A stretch of DNA of 64,000 nucleotides from an uncultured Veillonella sp. GTDB lineage: Bacteria; Bacillota; Negativicutes; Veillonellales; Veillonellaceae. The position numbers and the translations under genes were made by a program. Below, one piece after another: positions 1-8,639 of the stretch (positions are counted from its first letter, which is position 1; each line of letters opens with the position of its first letter). The notes below the pieces were generated by a model. The model made no database searches and was not told the DNA's origin. It saw only the letters and a program-made list of their open reading frames with translations. Location of the stretch: assembly GCF_905209685.1 (NCBI RefSeq), contig NZ_CAJLUB010000001.1:9336-73335 (forward strand). Direction: 5' to 3'.

Positions 1-447
1 GTTACTGTAGAGGAAGAAATTGATGGCATTCGCGTTATCAGTACTGGTAAAGGTATCAAAGCTGTTGATATCAAAACGTTACCATACCCAGGCTTCCCAA
101 CAGATATGCAAGCTCAATTTATGGCGCTTACTACAATCGCTGAAGGCACAAGTACAGTAACAGAGACTGTATTTGAAAACCGCTTTATGCATGTTGCTGA
201 ACTTCGCAAAATGGGTGCTCATATCGATATCGACAATCGTCAAGCGATTGTAGAAGGTATGCCACGCTTACATGGTGCTGTAGTTAATGCTACAGACTTG
301 CGTGCAGGTGCGGCTCTTGTTTGTGCTGCGTTGACTGCAGAAGGTAGAACAGAAGTTGGTCGTTTACATCATATCGATCGTGGTTATGATGATTTCGTAG
401 GTAAATTGCAAAGGTTAGGTGCTGATATTGTTCGGGTTGACGAATAA
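1..447 (+). CDS. murA: UDP-N-acetylglucosamine 1-carboxyvinyltransferase, C-terminal part
   Basis: This is the last 148 codons of a gene that begins before the window. The frame is open from base 1. MurA transfers enolpyruvate from PEP to UDP-GlcNAc, the first committed cytoplasmic step of peptidoglycan synthesis. The segment [12 protein letters not shown] followed by a [11 protein letters not shown] block and an [12 protein letters not shown] block is the typical C-terminal lobe of the EPSP synthase/MurA fold. The catalytic Cys loop would lie upstream and is not visible. A hairpin lies just past the stop codon, and the next reading frame (MreB) can be extended back into the murA end. Confidence 0.93.
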   Translation, partial: VTVEEEIDGIRVISTGKGIKAVDIKTLPYPGFPTDMQAQFMALTTIAEGTSTVTETVFENRFMHVAELRKMGAHIDIDNRQAIVEGMPRLHGAVVNATDLRAGAALVCAALTAEGRTEVGRLHHIDRGYDDFVGKLQRLGADIVRVDE

Positions 448-1813
448 AAGTACAGAGCCAAAACAGAATAAAAAGAAACGAAGCCGGCGCTCAAAAGGGC
501 CGGCTTTATACAACGAGCAACAAAACTTAGGTGCTGCTAAGGTTGAAAATGCTAAAACTAGCACTAATCGAAAGCCATTGCGTAGGACAAAACGCAAGTC
601 CACAAAGCTTTCTGAGGGCGTAGCAAAGCAAGCTAGCCATTTAGCTTCCAATATGCGTGAAGCCATGGTTAGAGTCACGAAGATGCGCCGTGTGGAACGT
701 CGTAATCGTGAGACTGTAGCTATTGCAAAAACTACACCAGCTATGACCTTGAAGCGCCTAGTTCGTCCTGAGCAGGTGGGCGATTTAATGGGACGATTAA
801 ATCGTTCATTAAACTTTGACTTGGGCATCGACTTAGGAACTGCGAATATTCTTATTTTCGCTAAAGGTAAGGGCTTAGTCTTAGATGAGCCAGCTTATAT
901 TGCGAAAGATGATAAAACAGGGGATATTCTTGCCTTAGGCGAAGCTGCACGTACTATGATAGGACGTACACCTAAAGGCATATCTGTTATTCGCCCTGTT
1001 CAAGCAGGTGTTATTGCAGATTATGATATGACCGAATTTATGTTAAAGTATTTTATTCGTTCAGTCGTGCCTGCTTCTAGATTGATGAAAACGCGTATTA
1101 TCGTATGTGTACCATCTGGGATTACACCTGTTGAAAAACGGGCCATTTTAGAAGCTTTGCTTAGAACTGGGGCCAAGAAGACTGTCTTGATAGAGGAACC
1201 ATTGGCGGCAGCTATGGGGACAGGTCTCAATGATGCAGACCAAGTTGGGGCCATGGTTGTCGATGTTGGTGGCGGTACTACGGATATTGCAGTTCTTTGT
1301 GATACGGGTGTTGTTGTAAGTGAATCCCTTCGCATTGGGGGAGATTCCTTCAATGAATCTATTATCCGTTACATCCGTCGTAAGAAGAGACTTGTTATTG
1401 GACCTTTAACAGCAGAAAAGATTAAGATTTCTGTCGGGACTGTAGATCGTCGTGCTAAGGAGCGAACTATAGAGGTTAGAGGGCGTGATGCAAGCTCTGG
1501 ACTACCTAAGATGGTTGCTGTTAATTCCTTAGAAATTCAACGTGCCTTAGAGGCGCAAGTGATGAATATTCTAGAAGGAATTAAATCTATTTTAGAAAAA
1601 ACGCCACCAGAACTTGTAGCGGCTATTAATGATCACGGCATCATTCTTACCGGTGGCGGTGCTCTCATCGATGGGTTAGATCGTGTTATTACACGTTCTG
1701 TAGGTATTGCATCGTATTTGGTAGAGTCTCCACGATATGCTGTTATCAAAGGGGTTGCTAAAGCTCTTGATGAAATGTCACAATTGCGTGATACCTTGGA
1801 TGAATTACAATAA
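419..1813 (+). CDS. mreB: MreB-family actin-like cell-shape protein with long N-terminal extension
   Basis: MreB polymerises on the inner face of the membrane and positions cell-wall synthesis. The core (residues 124-464, from base 788) shows phosphate-1 [10 protein letters not shown], phosphate-2 [14 protein letters not shown] and the adenosine motif [12 protein letters not shown], and its 341 residues match the family's usual size. The frame stays open upstream to a GTG at 419 that overlaps murA by 29 bases; the added 123 residues are Lys/Arg-rich with codon use like real genes. Alternative starts are TTG 428 (AGGTG six bases ahead), ATG 653 (no visible RBS) and ATG 788 (AGGTGG eight bases ahead, the best ribosome site). 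The function is sure; the start is not. No mreC or mreD follows. Confidence 0.85.
   Translation: MLILFGLTNKSTEPKQNKKKRSRRSKGPALYNEQQNLGAAKVENAKTSTNRKPLRRTKRKSTKLSEGVAKQASHLASNMREAMVRVTKMRRVERRNRETVAIAKTTPAMTLKRLVRPEQVGDLMGRLNRSLNFDLGIDLGTANILIFAKGKGLVLDEPAYIAKDDKTGDILALGEAARTMIGRTPKGISVIRPVQAGVIADYDMTEFMLKYFIRSVVPASRLMKTRIIVCVPSGITPVEKRAILEALLRTGAKKTVLIEEPLAAAMGTGLNDADQVGAMVVDVGGGTTDIAVLCDTGVVVSESLRIGGDSFNESIIRYIRRKKRLVIGPLTAEKIKISVGTVDRRAKERTIEVRGRDASSGLPKMVAVNSLEIQRALEAQVMNILEGIKSILEKTPPELVAAINDHGIILTGGGALIDGLDRVITRSVGIASYLVESPRYAVIKGVAKALDEMSQLRDTLDELQ
481..506 (+). terminator. GC-rich hairpin after murA (possible terminator)
   Basis: AAGCCGGC and GCCGGCTT form a perfect 8-bp stem around a 10-base loop, 33 bases after the murA stop. 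Only a short T-poor tail (TTTATA) follows, so termination strength is doubtful. The hairpin sits inside the extended MreB reading frame, which makes either the hairpin function or the long MreB start questionable. Confidence 0.45.
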
Positions 1814-1842
1814 AATATTGTATTGACATACTATGTAAATTG

Positions 1843-1909
1843 ACGAAGTTGCTATTTATAGTTAGGCCATTGATGATTGGAATAACTGTAGATAGTAACT
1901 TCGTTTTTT
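1843..1909 (+). terminator. Hairpin with T-tract after mreB
   Basis: ACGAAGTT-g-CTAT and ATAG-t-AACTTCGT pair across a long loop of about 40 bases and are followed by TTTTTTA. Position and tail fit a Rho-independent terminator of mreB, though the loop is unusually long. Confidence 0.5.
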
Positions 1910-1921
1910 AGTGCCCTCTTT

Positions 1922-1950
1922 TTGTAATTTTCATCTTTATGATGTATACT
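1922..1950 (+). promoter_or_regulatory. Promoter upstream of the AMIN-domain gene
   Basis: TTGTAA, a 17-base spacer and TATACT give a reasonable sigma-70 type promoter about 80 bases ahead of the ATG at 2031. It lies just downstream of the mreB terminator, consistent with a new transcription unit. Confidence 0.5.
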
Positions 1951-2030
1951 ATAGTAAAAGTATATTGCATAAAATTGATGTATAAAAATAAACCTTATTA
2001 ATATGGTTTGTCGCTATAGAGGAATTGTAT

Positions 2031-3374
2031 ATGAAACGATATTTATATATGACTTTTGCTGTTTTAGGTTTTCTAGGCAGTACCATACCTTATGCTGAGG
2101 CTGGGAATTTAACAGGCGTACGTGTATCTAATCATGAAGGCACAAGTCGAATTGTATTGGATGTATCTGAAATGCCTGTATCTTGGACTAAGTCTTATAA
2201 TGAGTCCACACATGCCCTTACACTTAACCTTGGTGGTACTACAAATGGATTGACGGGTCCTATAGCGCAAAATAATACAAAAACAGGTGTTTTAAAAGGC
2301 ATTGGCTTACAACCTGTTAATGGATCTTTGCAAGTAACATTGACGGCTAACAAGGATGTACAACATCATGAATTTACATTGGAGAAGCCATCGCGTATTG
2401 TAGTTGATTTGTTTTCTAGCTATGCTCAACAAACAACAAAGGATGTAAATAAATCTGTTACGTATAGCAAGATTAATAACACTGTAGCAGAAGGAAAAAT
2501 CCAAGCCTTTGCATTATCTGTGGACAATGATTCATCTATGGTGGTCGCTCATGTTTCGGAAGGTAAACCCTTATCATCTGTAGTTCAATCGCATACTGCT
2601 ATAATTGGCGCAAAGGTAAAAGGTAGTAGTTTTGATCGCCCTTATTCGGTAGCAAGTGATGGAACTATTGATTTAGAGCGTATTTCTAACCGTGGCACCT
2701 TGCGATATACACCAAATCGTGGATATTTTATTGAAGAAAAAAGACCTTTACTACAGGCTAAAACACAGAAGGATACATTCCTGATTACCTCTGTTAATAC
2801 AAGTCGTAAAGAAAATGCTTTGACTCTATATACATCAGCGTATGGGGCATCTACAAAGACTAATGACTTTGGATACGAAGTGACTGTTGCTAATGGCAAG
2901 GTGGTTAGTGGTCAAAAAGGGAATTCTAAAATTGGAGAAAACCAATACGTATTATCTGGTCATGGAGAATCTAGGGATGCGTTACGTAAATTAAAGGTGG
3001 GCACACCGATTACGATTCAAAATAGACCGGAGTTGGCACAAGTGAATACCACTGGTGGAGCAGCTTTACAAGCAGGTACTATGGTTTTGAAAAATGGTAA
3101 CTATGTTGGTGCTGATGGGACCCATAATAAAGCTCGTAGTTTTATAGGAACTACTAAAGATCATAATTTGGTGGTTCTTACTGTTGATAAAGCTGGGCTT
3201 CAATCCGTAGGGGTTACACAACAAGAAGGGGCTCAACTATTATCCAAACTAGGCGTCGTGGATGGTGCTGAATTATCGAATCAAGGTAGTGTTGATTTAG
3301 TAGTCAATGATACATACGTTCATAAAGCGACTTCAAATCCTACGACCTATGAGGATATTGTAATTATAAAATGA
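2031..3374 (+). CDS. Exported AMIN-domain / phosphodiester-glycosidase-like protein
   Basis: The ATG at 2031 is chosen over the TTG six bases upstream because AGAGGA sits eight bases before it. The product (447 aa) begins with a signal peptide ending near YAEA. Residues about 26-125 look like an AMIN domain, a cell-wall-binding beta-sandwich (LTGVRVSNHEGTSRIVLDVS). The C-terminal half, from about residue 240, resembles the phosphodiester glycosidase (NAGPA/DUF2233) fold, with a VGVTQQEGAQLLSKLGVVDG segment before the final strand. Family members usually carry a Gly-rich DGGGS motif there; here it reads AELSNQGSVDLVV, so catalysis is doubtful. Likely acts at peptidoglycan in the periplasm. Fold assignment is moderate; biological role is inference. 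Confidence 0.7.
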   Translation: MKRYLYMTFAVLGFLGSTIPYAEAGNLTGVRVSNHEGTSRIVLDVSEMPVSWTKSYNESTHALTLNLGGTTNGLTGPIAQNNTKTGVLKGIGLQPVNGSLQVTLTANKDVQHHEFTLEKPSRIVVDLFSSYAQQTTKDVNKSVTYSKINNTVAEGKIQAFALSVDNDSSMVVAHVSEGKPLSSVVQSHTAIIGAKVKGSSFDRPYSVASDGTIDLERISNRGTLRYTPNRGYFIEEKRPLLQAKTQKDTFLITSVNTSRKENALTLYTSAYGASTKTNDFGYEVTVANGKVVSGQKGNSKIGENQYVLSGHGESRDALRKLKVGTPITIQNRPELAQVNTTGGAALQAGTMVLKNGNYVGADGTHNKARSFIGTTKDHNLVVLTVDKAGLQSVGVTQQEGAQLLSKLGVVDGAELSNQGSVDLVVNDTYVHKATSNPTTYEDIVIIK

Positions 3375-3395
3375 ATTCGTTGCATACAATTTTGT

Positions 3396-3424
3396 TTGAA
3401 ATATTAGTAATAATTTAGTATACT
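3396..3424 (+). promoter_or_regulatory. Strong promoter ahead of the biotinyl-like / S55 / mla unit
   Basis: TTGAAA, 17 bases, TATACT. It lies 38 bases before the ATG at 3463, with a strong AAAGGAGGGA ribosome site between. As no terminator is visible until 10.1 kb, this promoter probably drives six genes through the TolC-like channel. Confidence 0.65.
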
Positions 3425-3462
3425 ATAAATACATAACTAATTTTGTAAAAGGAGGGATCGTT

Positions 3463-3747
3463 ATGAAAAGAGTAGTGTTGGCATTAGCTGCTTTAGGCAT
3501 TTTAAGTGTTAGCTCTGTAATGGCGGCCCCTGTATCATACCAAAGTGTATTAACAGGTAAAGTTGCTTCTACAGTTTCTGTTGGCTCTGCTGTAACAGAA
3601 GGTCAAACATTGGTAACTGTAGAGACATTGGCTGGCCCTATGGCTGCTGCTAAATCTACTGTAACTGGTACTGTAACGGCGGTTAATGTTACAGTGGGCT
3701 CAGACGTTTCTCGTGATCAAATCGTTGTCACAGTAGAAAGTAAATAA
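3463..3747 (+). CDS. Small secreted biotinyl/lipoyl-like domain protein
   Basis: The 94-residue product has a signal peptide ending near VMAA and then a single compact domain. Two half-repeats, GKVASTVSVGSAVTEGQTLVTVE and a later GTVTAVNVTVGSDV half, match the hammerhead layout of biotinyl/lipoyl carrier domains. Between them, where carriers have a biotin-accepting Met-Lys-Met, this protein reads ETLAGPMAAAKS, so the acceptor lysine is absent. A secreted free-standing domain of this type could act as a structural or binding module, as in HlyD-type adaptors. It sits 12 bases ahead of the S55 peptidase-like gene and is probably cotranscribed with the Mla genes. Domain call moderate; function unknown. 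Confidence 0.7.
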   Translation: MKRVVLALAALGILSVSSVMAAPVSYQSVLTGKVASTVSVGSAVTEGQTLVTVETLAGPMAAAKSTVTGTVTAVNVTVGSDVSRDQIVVTVESK

Positions 3748-3759
3748 AGGAGAGAAGGA

Positions 3760-5766
3760 ATGAAGTTTTCTCATTCTTGGCGTCGGTATAGAAAAGCGAT
3801 ACTGGCGCTTTTCTTCTGTACTTCACTTACAGCTGCACAGGCTGTTGATTTCATGCCTGTCAATGATGTAACTACAGGTATGGAAGGCATTGCAAAAACT
3901 GTAATTGTAGGAGATACCATTTCTACCTTTGATGTAAAGGTACTTGGTGTCATGAAGGATAAGGGACCATCTGGTCATCTTATTTTAGCGAAGTTCTCTG
4001 GTCCTGTTATGGAAAAAACAGGCGGCATCGCTCATGGCATGAGTGGTAGTCCTGTATATATAAATGGTAAGCTCGTTGGTGCTGTTGCTTATGGCTGGGG
4101 CTTTGCAGATGGTACGATTGGGATGATTACCCCTATCGAGGATATGGTGAAATTATGGAATATTCCATATGAGAAGAACTTATCCAAACCATGGGATGAT
4201 AAACAATTGATCCCTCTTGGCACGCCACTTATGGCTTATGGCTTTGATGCAGCATCCATGGATTACTTCAAATCCAAGTTGCCACAATATAAATATGAAA
4301 CATATGATACGGCTAGTGCTAGTGGTGATGAAATTGCTAAACCTCTAGAAGCCGGTGGTTCTGTAGCAGCATTACTAGTTGATGGTGACCTAAAACTGGG
4401 GGCCATTGGTACTGTTACCTATGTAGATGGGGAAAAGATTGTTGCCTTTGGTCATCCATTCTTAAAACATGGCTCCTCAAACTACTTCATGCATAATGCA
4501 AGCATCTTTACAGTAGTTAAAAGTTATGATGCTGCTTTCAAATTGGGCTCTATGGGCAAGGAAGTTGGCTCTGTAACTGAAGATAGAGGTGCTGGTATTG
4601 CAGGTGTTTCTGGTGTGATTTCTCCAGGGATCCCTATGCGATTCCATTTGAAAGACCTTGATATGGGGCGTGATAAAACTAGCTCTGTTAAGGTTATTGA
4701 AGATAGTGAGATGACACCGACTTTAGCGGCTACATCTCTATATAACATGTTGAATAAAACGTTGGATCGTAGTGGCGCTGGTACGGCTACCATTTCTTAT
4801 ACAATCACACCAAGAGGTAAAGAGCATAAACCGTTGACGCGAACTAATATGTTCTATAGCTCTGACTCTATCTCTGAGAAGGCTGTTGATGAGTTCTATA
4901 ATGTTATCGACGTTCTTATGAATAACCGATTCATTAATTATGAAATTTCTGACATCTCTGTAGAAACTGAGGTGACACAAGATAAGAAAACAGCTAAGCT
5001 TGTTGATGCCTCTGCATCTTCAACCATTGTTTCCCCTGGTGATACAATCGTTGTAGATGTAACGTTGGAGCCGTTCCGCGGTGAGAAGGTCGTTAAACAA
5101 ATCTTCTTTAAGGTTCCTGAGGATCAAGCTGTTGGCAAGTATACCTTAGAGGTGCGTGGGGGCGGTGAAATCCCATTACCTTATGTATTAGAAAAGCAAA
5201 AATATAATTTAACTGATGAAATTTTACGTCGCTTAAAAGTTCATAAAGATTTTAATGAACTTTATGATGAAATTCAAAAGACTGATACAAATAATCAAAT
5301 CGTTGTAGAGTTTTTAGAAGATGGCATTAGTCTTGTTGATGAAGATGGTTCCCAATCTGTTAAAAAAGCTAAACTTAAAGATGTGGAATCAAAACCTATG
5401 CCAGGGGATGTAAAGAAAAAAACAGGTCAAGAAGATTTGAGTTCTAGTAAGGACGATGATAATCAAATAGAAAAAACTGCTATTGATACGGAATACATCG
5501 TTCAAGGTGATGGTCAATTTACAATTCATGTTATGAAACCAGCCGATCGCGATAAAGCATTAGCTAAACGCGTAAAAGAAGTTAAAAATCAAAGCAAGAT
5601 GGAACATAAATTAGAATTGGAAGACCAATCCAAAAAGGATAAATCCAGTAAAAAAGATGTGAAAAAGTCTGATAAACAAGATGTGAAAAAATCTGATAAA
5701 CAAGACCAAAAAACACCTGATAAAAAGGATGAATCTAAAGTAAATGATACTAATGCAGCTGAATAA
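3760..5766 (+). CDS. SpoIVB-like S55 peptidase-domain protein, exported
   Basis: The product (668 aa) starts with a basic signal peptide (cleavage near AAQA). Residues about 30-400 resemble the SpoIVB peptidase S55 domain: a GMEGIAKTVIVGD start, then GIAHGMSGSPVYINGKLVGA at 89-108, which carries the SGSP serine motif of the family, and a later VAFGHPFLKHG block. A beta-rich region follows, and the last 70 residues are a Lys/Asp-rich tail with a short tandem repeat. In spore formers SpoIVB cleaves SpoIVFA to start sigma-K activation; no sporulation genes are seen here, so another envelope substrate is likely. It lies between the biotinyl-like gene and mlaE, within one apparent operon. Protease activity is inferred, not proven. 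Confidence 0.8.
   Translation: MKFSHSWRRYRKAILALFFCTSLTAAQAVDFMPVNDVTTGMEGIAKTVIVGDTISTFDVKVLGVMKDKGPSGHLILAKFSGPVMEKTGGIAHGMSGSPVYINGKLVGAVAYGWGFADGTIGMITPIEDMVKLWNIPYEKNLSKPWDDKQLIPLGTPLMAYGFDAASMDYFKSKLPQYKYETYDTASASGDEIAKPLEAGGSVAALLVDGDLKLGAIGTVTYVDGEKIVAFGHPFLKHGSSNYFMHNASIFTVVKSYDAAFKLGSMGKEVGSVTEDRGAGIAGVSGVISPGIPMRFHLKDLDMGRDKTSSVKVIEDSEMTPTLAATSLYNMLNKTLDRSGAGTATISYTITPRGKEHKPLTRTNMFYSSDSISEKAVDEFYNVIDVLMNNRFINYEISDISVETEVTQDKKTAKLVDASASSTIVSPGDTIVVDVTLEPFRGEKVVKQIFFKVPEDQAVGKYTLEVRGGGEIPLPYVLEKQKYNLTDEILRRLKVHKDFNELYDEIQKTDTNNQIVVEFLEDGISLVDEDGSQSVKKAKLKDVESKPMPGDVKKKTGQEDLSSSKDDDNQIEKTAIDTEYIVQGDGQFTIHVMKPADRDKALAKRVKEVKNQSKMEHKLELEDQSKKDKSSKKDVKKSDKQDVKKSDKQDQKTPDKKDESKVNDTNAAE
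5656..5703 (+). repeat. 24-bp tandem duplication in the S55 protein tail
   Basis: Two head-to-tail 24-base copies differing by one base (5656-5679 and 5680-5703) encode DVKKSDKQ twice. This is a length-variable charged linker or tail of the S55-domain protein. Confidence 0.8.
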
Positions 5767-5797
5767 GCTGAAAATGTAAGGGGAAAGGGCTAAACTG

Positions 5798-6559
5798 TTG
5801 AATTGGCTAGAATCGATAGGACGAGCTGTAATGAACGGCCTATCACAGATGGGGAGTGCTACATTATTGGTGTGGCACACAATTAGACAACTGAAAATGA
5901 TTAATCTGTGGCATGTGTTTCAGCAGATGGCTCACTTAGGCGTAGATTCGTTGCCGATTATCAGTTTAACGTTACTCTTTGCTGGTGCAGTTATGACCTT
6001 ACAGATTACAGATGTATTGATTACATATGGTGCACAAAGCACTGTAGGTGGTCTTATGGCTGTTGCTATGGGACGTGAATTAGGTCCCATCTTAGTAGGG
6101 GTAGTACTAGCTGGCCGTGTTGGCGCTGCCATCACGGCTGAAATTGGTACAATGAAGGTAACCGAACAAATCGATGCGCTTCGTGTTATGGCTGTCGATC
6201 CTATTGGTTATCTTGTGGTACCTCGTGTAGTAGCATGTATGATTATGGTGCCTATATTGGCGTTTTATGGTGTAGTAATTGGCATTGCAGGTGGTTACTT
6301 TGTGGCTACTGCAATTAAGGGTTTAGCGCCAAGTACCTATTTAGATTCTATTCAAATGTTTTCTACTATTTCAGACTTCACATTAGGCTTAGTTAAGTCC
6401 AGTGTGTTTGGTGCTGTTATTGCATTGGTAGGCTCCTATAAGGGGATGGAAACTAAAATGGGCGCAGAAGCCGTAGGCTTTTCCACAACTAGTTCTGTAG
6501 TAACTAGTATTATTTTAGTATTTGTATTAAATTACTTTTTATCTACCTTGTTATATTAG
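5798..6559 (+). CDS. mlaE: Mla-type phospholipid ABC transporter permease
   Basis: This 253-residue MlaE/YrbE-family permease is the inner-membrane part of the phospholipid transporter. Family features are the MGRELGPILVGVVLAGRVGAAITAEIG coupling region (split here only by reading it in parts), ALRVMAVDPIGYLV and five to six hydrophobic helices. A TTG at 5798 is the chosen start, with AAGGGGAAAGGG a few bases upstream; the next ATG would be at 5834. mlaF follows after 20 bases and mlaD overlaps mlaF. MlaA, MlaB and MlaC homologues are not in the window, as expected for the reduced Mla system of Negativicutes. Confidence 0.92.
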   Translation: MNWLESIGRAVMNGLSQMGSATLLVWHTIRQLKMINLWHVFQQMAHLGVDSLPIISLTLLFAGAVMTLQITDVLITYGAQSTVGGLMAVAMGRELGPILVGVVLAGRVGAAITAEIGTMKVTEQIDALRVMAVDPIGYLVVPRVVACMIMVPILAFYGVVIGIAGGYFVATAIKGLAPSTYLDSIQMFSTISDFTLGLVKSSVFGAVIALVGSYKGMETKMGAEAVGFSTTSSVVTSIILVFVLNYFLSTLLY

Positions 6560-6579
6560 TAGATACGCTAGAGGGATTT

Positions 6580-7338
6580 ATGATAGAACTACGCGATGTT
6601 GTAGTTGCCTATGAGTCACGTGTGATTTTAGACTCCATTAATCTTACTATCAATGATGGGGAGACGTTGGTTATATTAGGTGGTAGTGGCAGTGGTAAAA
6701 GTACATTGCTTCGATTATTAATTGGCTTGCAGCGCCCTACATCGGGACAGATTATTGTAGATGGCACAGATATTACAACATTATCTGAAGATGAATTTAA
6801 TACAGTACGAAGAAAAATGGGGATGGTATTCCAATACTCTGCTCTGTTTGATTCTATGTCGGTAGGCGAAAACGTGGCCTTTGGCTTACGTCAACATACG
6901 GACTTAGGCGACGATGAGATACGACGCATTGTAGCAGAGCGACTAGATTGGGTCGGTTTGAAAGGGTATGAATCCTATATGCCTAACGAATTGTCAGGCG
7001 GTATGAAAAAGCGCGTTAGCTTAGCTCGCGCCATAGCGCTAGACCCAAGCTTAATCCTCTATGATGAACCTTCATCCGGCTTGGATCCTATTACATCTGG
7101 TACGATTAGTATGCTAATTAAGGGGATGCAACAACGGCTTGGTTGTACTTCTATTGTAGTAACACATGATATGCAATCCGCGTTTTACGTGGCAAATCGC
7201 ATAGCTTTACTTGATAAGGGGAAATTTGTGGAAATTTCTGATACAATAGACTTTAAGAATTCTACAAATAAAAAGGTACAACAGTTTATTCATGGTGAAG
7301 CAGAACCAATTAATGTATCTGCGATGGGAGATGTGTAA
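6580..7338 (+). CDS. mlaF: Mla phospholipid transporter ATPase
   Basis: This 252-residue ABC ATPase powers MlaE. Walker A is GGSGSGKST (about residues 34-42), the signature is LSGGMKKRV, Walker B is LILYDEPSSGLDP, and the switch histidine is in VVTHD. The LSGGMKKR signature and the permease/MCE neighbours distinguish it from amino-acid transporter ATPases. The start ATG follows a GAGGG site. The stop codon shares a base with the start of mlaD (TAATG), so translation is probably coupled. Confidence 0.93.
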   Translation: MIELRDVVVAYESRVILDSINLTINDGETLVILGGSGSGKSTLLRLLIGLQRPTSGQIIVDGTDITTLSEDEFNTVRRKMGMVFQYSALFDSMSVGENVAFGLRQHTDLGDDEIRRIVAERLDWVGLKGYESYMPNELSGGMKKRVSLARAIALDPSLILYDEPSSGLDPITSGTISMLIKGMQQRLGCTSIVVTHDMQSAFYVANRIALLDKGKFVEISDTIDFKNSTNKKVQQFIHGEAEPINVSAMGDV

Positions 7339-8597
7339 TGAAGTGGACGACGGAGGCCAAGGTAGGGGCTTTCACAATAATAGGTATAGCTCTATTTATT
7401 GCGGGAATACTTTTTGTAGGTCGCATTGATATATGGGCTAAGCCACAAATGACGATTACTGGCGATTTTGCTCAAGTTAATGGCCTAAAAAATGGCAATC
7501 AAGTTAAATATTCAGGTGTGGCCATCGGTAATGTCTCTGATATCGAGATTACTCCGCATGGTGTTGTAGTAAAAATGAAGCTTGATGAAAAAACACAAAT
7601 TCCAAGTGATTCTACGTTCACATTGGGATCAGATGGTTTTTTAGGTGATAAATTTATTCAAATTTCACCAGGTCAATCTAAGGTGTTTTTACAAGATGGT
7701 GACTCTGTTAAGGGCGAAGGTGCAGACGCTATGGATAAAGCGATGCAAAGTGCTCAAAAGTTAATGGATGGCACCGAAAAAATGTTGCAATCTATCAATA
7801 ATATTATTGGTGATCCAGCAACGCAAAATGCACTTAAACATTCCTTGCAATCTACTGCGACGATGGCTGATAATGCTGTAGCGATTACACAAAATATGGC
7901 TGATGTAACGGCACAGCTAAATCAAGCTGCTCAACAATTTAATGCAGATGGTAATGCAGGCAATGATATGCGTGCTATTTTGACTAACTTAAAACAAACT
8001 ACGGATCGTGTAGATAATATGGCTCGTTCTATGGAGTCTACTGTAACTGATCCTAAAGCACAGGAAAATATTAAGGAAACATTACATAATACGGCACAGA
8101 TTTCAGCTCGCATCAACAAATTGATGGGTGGTAAAGCATATCAAACTGATGCAAGTGGAAATGTAGTAGATGGAAATAATGTTGAAAAAAAGTCATCTAC
8201 TAAAGTTGAGCCTTCTGTAGATTTGTTATATAACACAACAGATGATGAATTCCGCATCAATGGTCGTGTTCGTGCTTATAATGATAAAGGTATGGCTGAG
8301 CTTGGCCTTTCCAATATCGGCGATGGCACTAAATTCGATTTAAATGCAGGTCGATTCATTAGCTCTAAATGGCTAGTACGGGGCGGTATTTTTGAAAGTG
8401 AATTAGGACTTGGCGTTGACTATAATTTACGTGGTCCAGTTTCATTATCCGCAGCGGTATATGACCTTAACAATCGCAAATATCGTATTCGTAGTGATAT
8501 ACGTTTACATAAAGATACTTATGGGGTTATTCAAATGACCAGACCGTTCGGTTCCACGAATGGTGGTACCTACTTTGGTATCAAACAAGTATTTTAA
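7338..8597 (+). CDS. mlaD: MCE-domain MlaD with C-terminal beta-barrel-like region
   Basis: The 419-residue product has an N-terminal membrane anchor (residues 8-30), one MCE domain (about 38-115, TITGDFAQVNGLKNGNQVKYSGV onward), a long helical region (about 130-270) and a C-terminal region of alternating beta-strands (about 290-419) ending in aromatic Phe. E. coli MlaD is about 183 residues and ends after a short helix. A MlaD that bridges the periplasm and ends in an outer-membrane barrel has been described in Veillonella parvula, and this sequence fits that layout. It would form a hydrophobic path for phospholipids between the two membranes without a separate MlaC shuttle. Confidence 0.9.
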   Translation: MKWTTEAKVGAFTIIGIALFIAGILFVGRIDIWAKPQMTITGDFAQVNGLKNGNQVKYSGVAIGNVSDIEITPHGVVVKMKLDEKTQIPSDSTFTLGSDGFLGDKFIQISPGQSKVFLQDGDSVKGEGADAMDKAMQSAQKLMDGTEKMLQSINNIIGDPATQNALKHSLQSTATMADNAVAITQNMADVTAQLNQAAQQFNADGNAGNDMRAILTNLKQTTDRVDNMARSMESTVTDPKAQENIKETLHNTAQISARINKLMGGKAYQTDASGNVVDGNNVEKKSSTKVEPSVDLLYNTTDDEFRINGRVRAYNDKGMAELGLSNIGDGTKFDLNAGRFISSKWLVRGGIFESELGLGVDYNLRGPVSLSAAVYDLNNRKYRIRSDIRLHKDTYGVIQMTRPFGSTNGGTYFGIKQVF

Positions 8598-8639
8598 AGA
8601 CTAATACATTCACTTTAGGTGAGTATGGAGGTACATATT

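Noticed and set aside
2025-2030. TTG start two codons upstream of the AMIN-domain gene
   Set aside because: It lies only two bases after the AGAGGA ribosome site, too close; the ATG at 2031 is better spaced.
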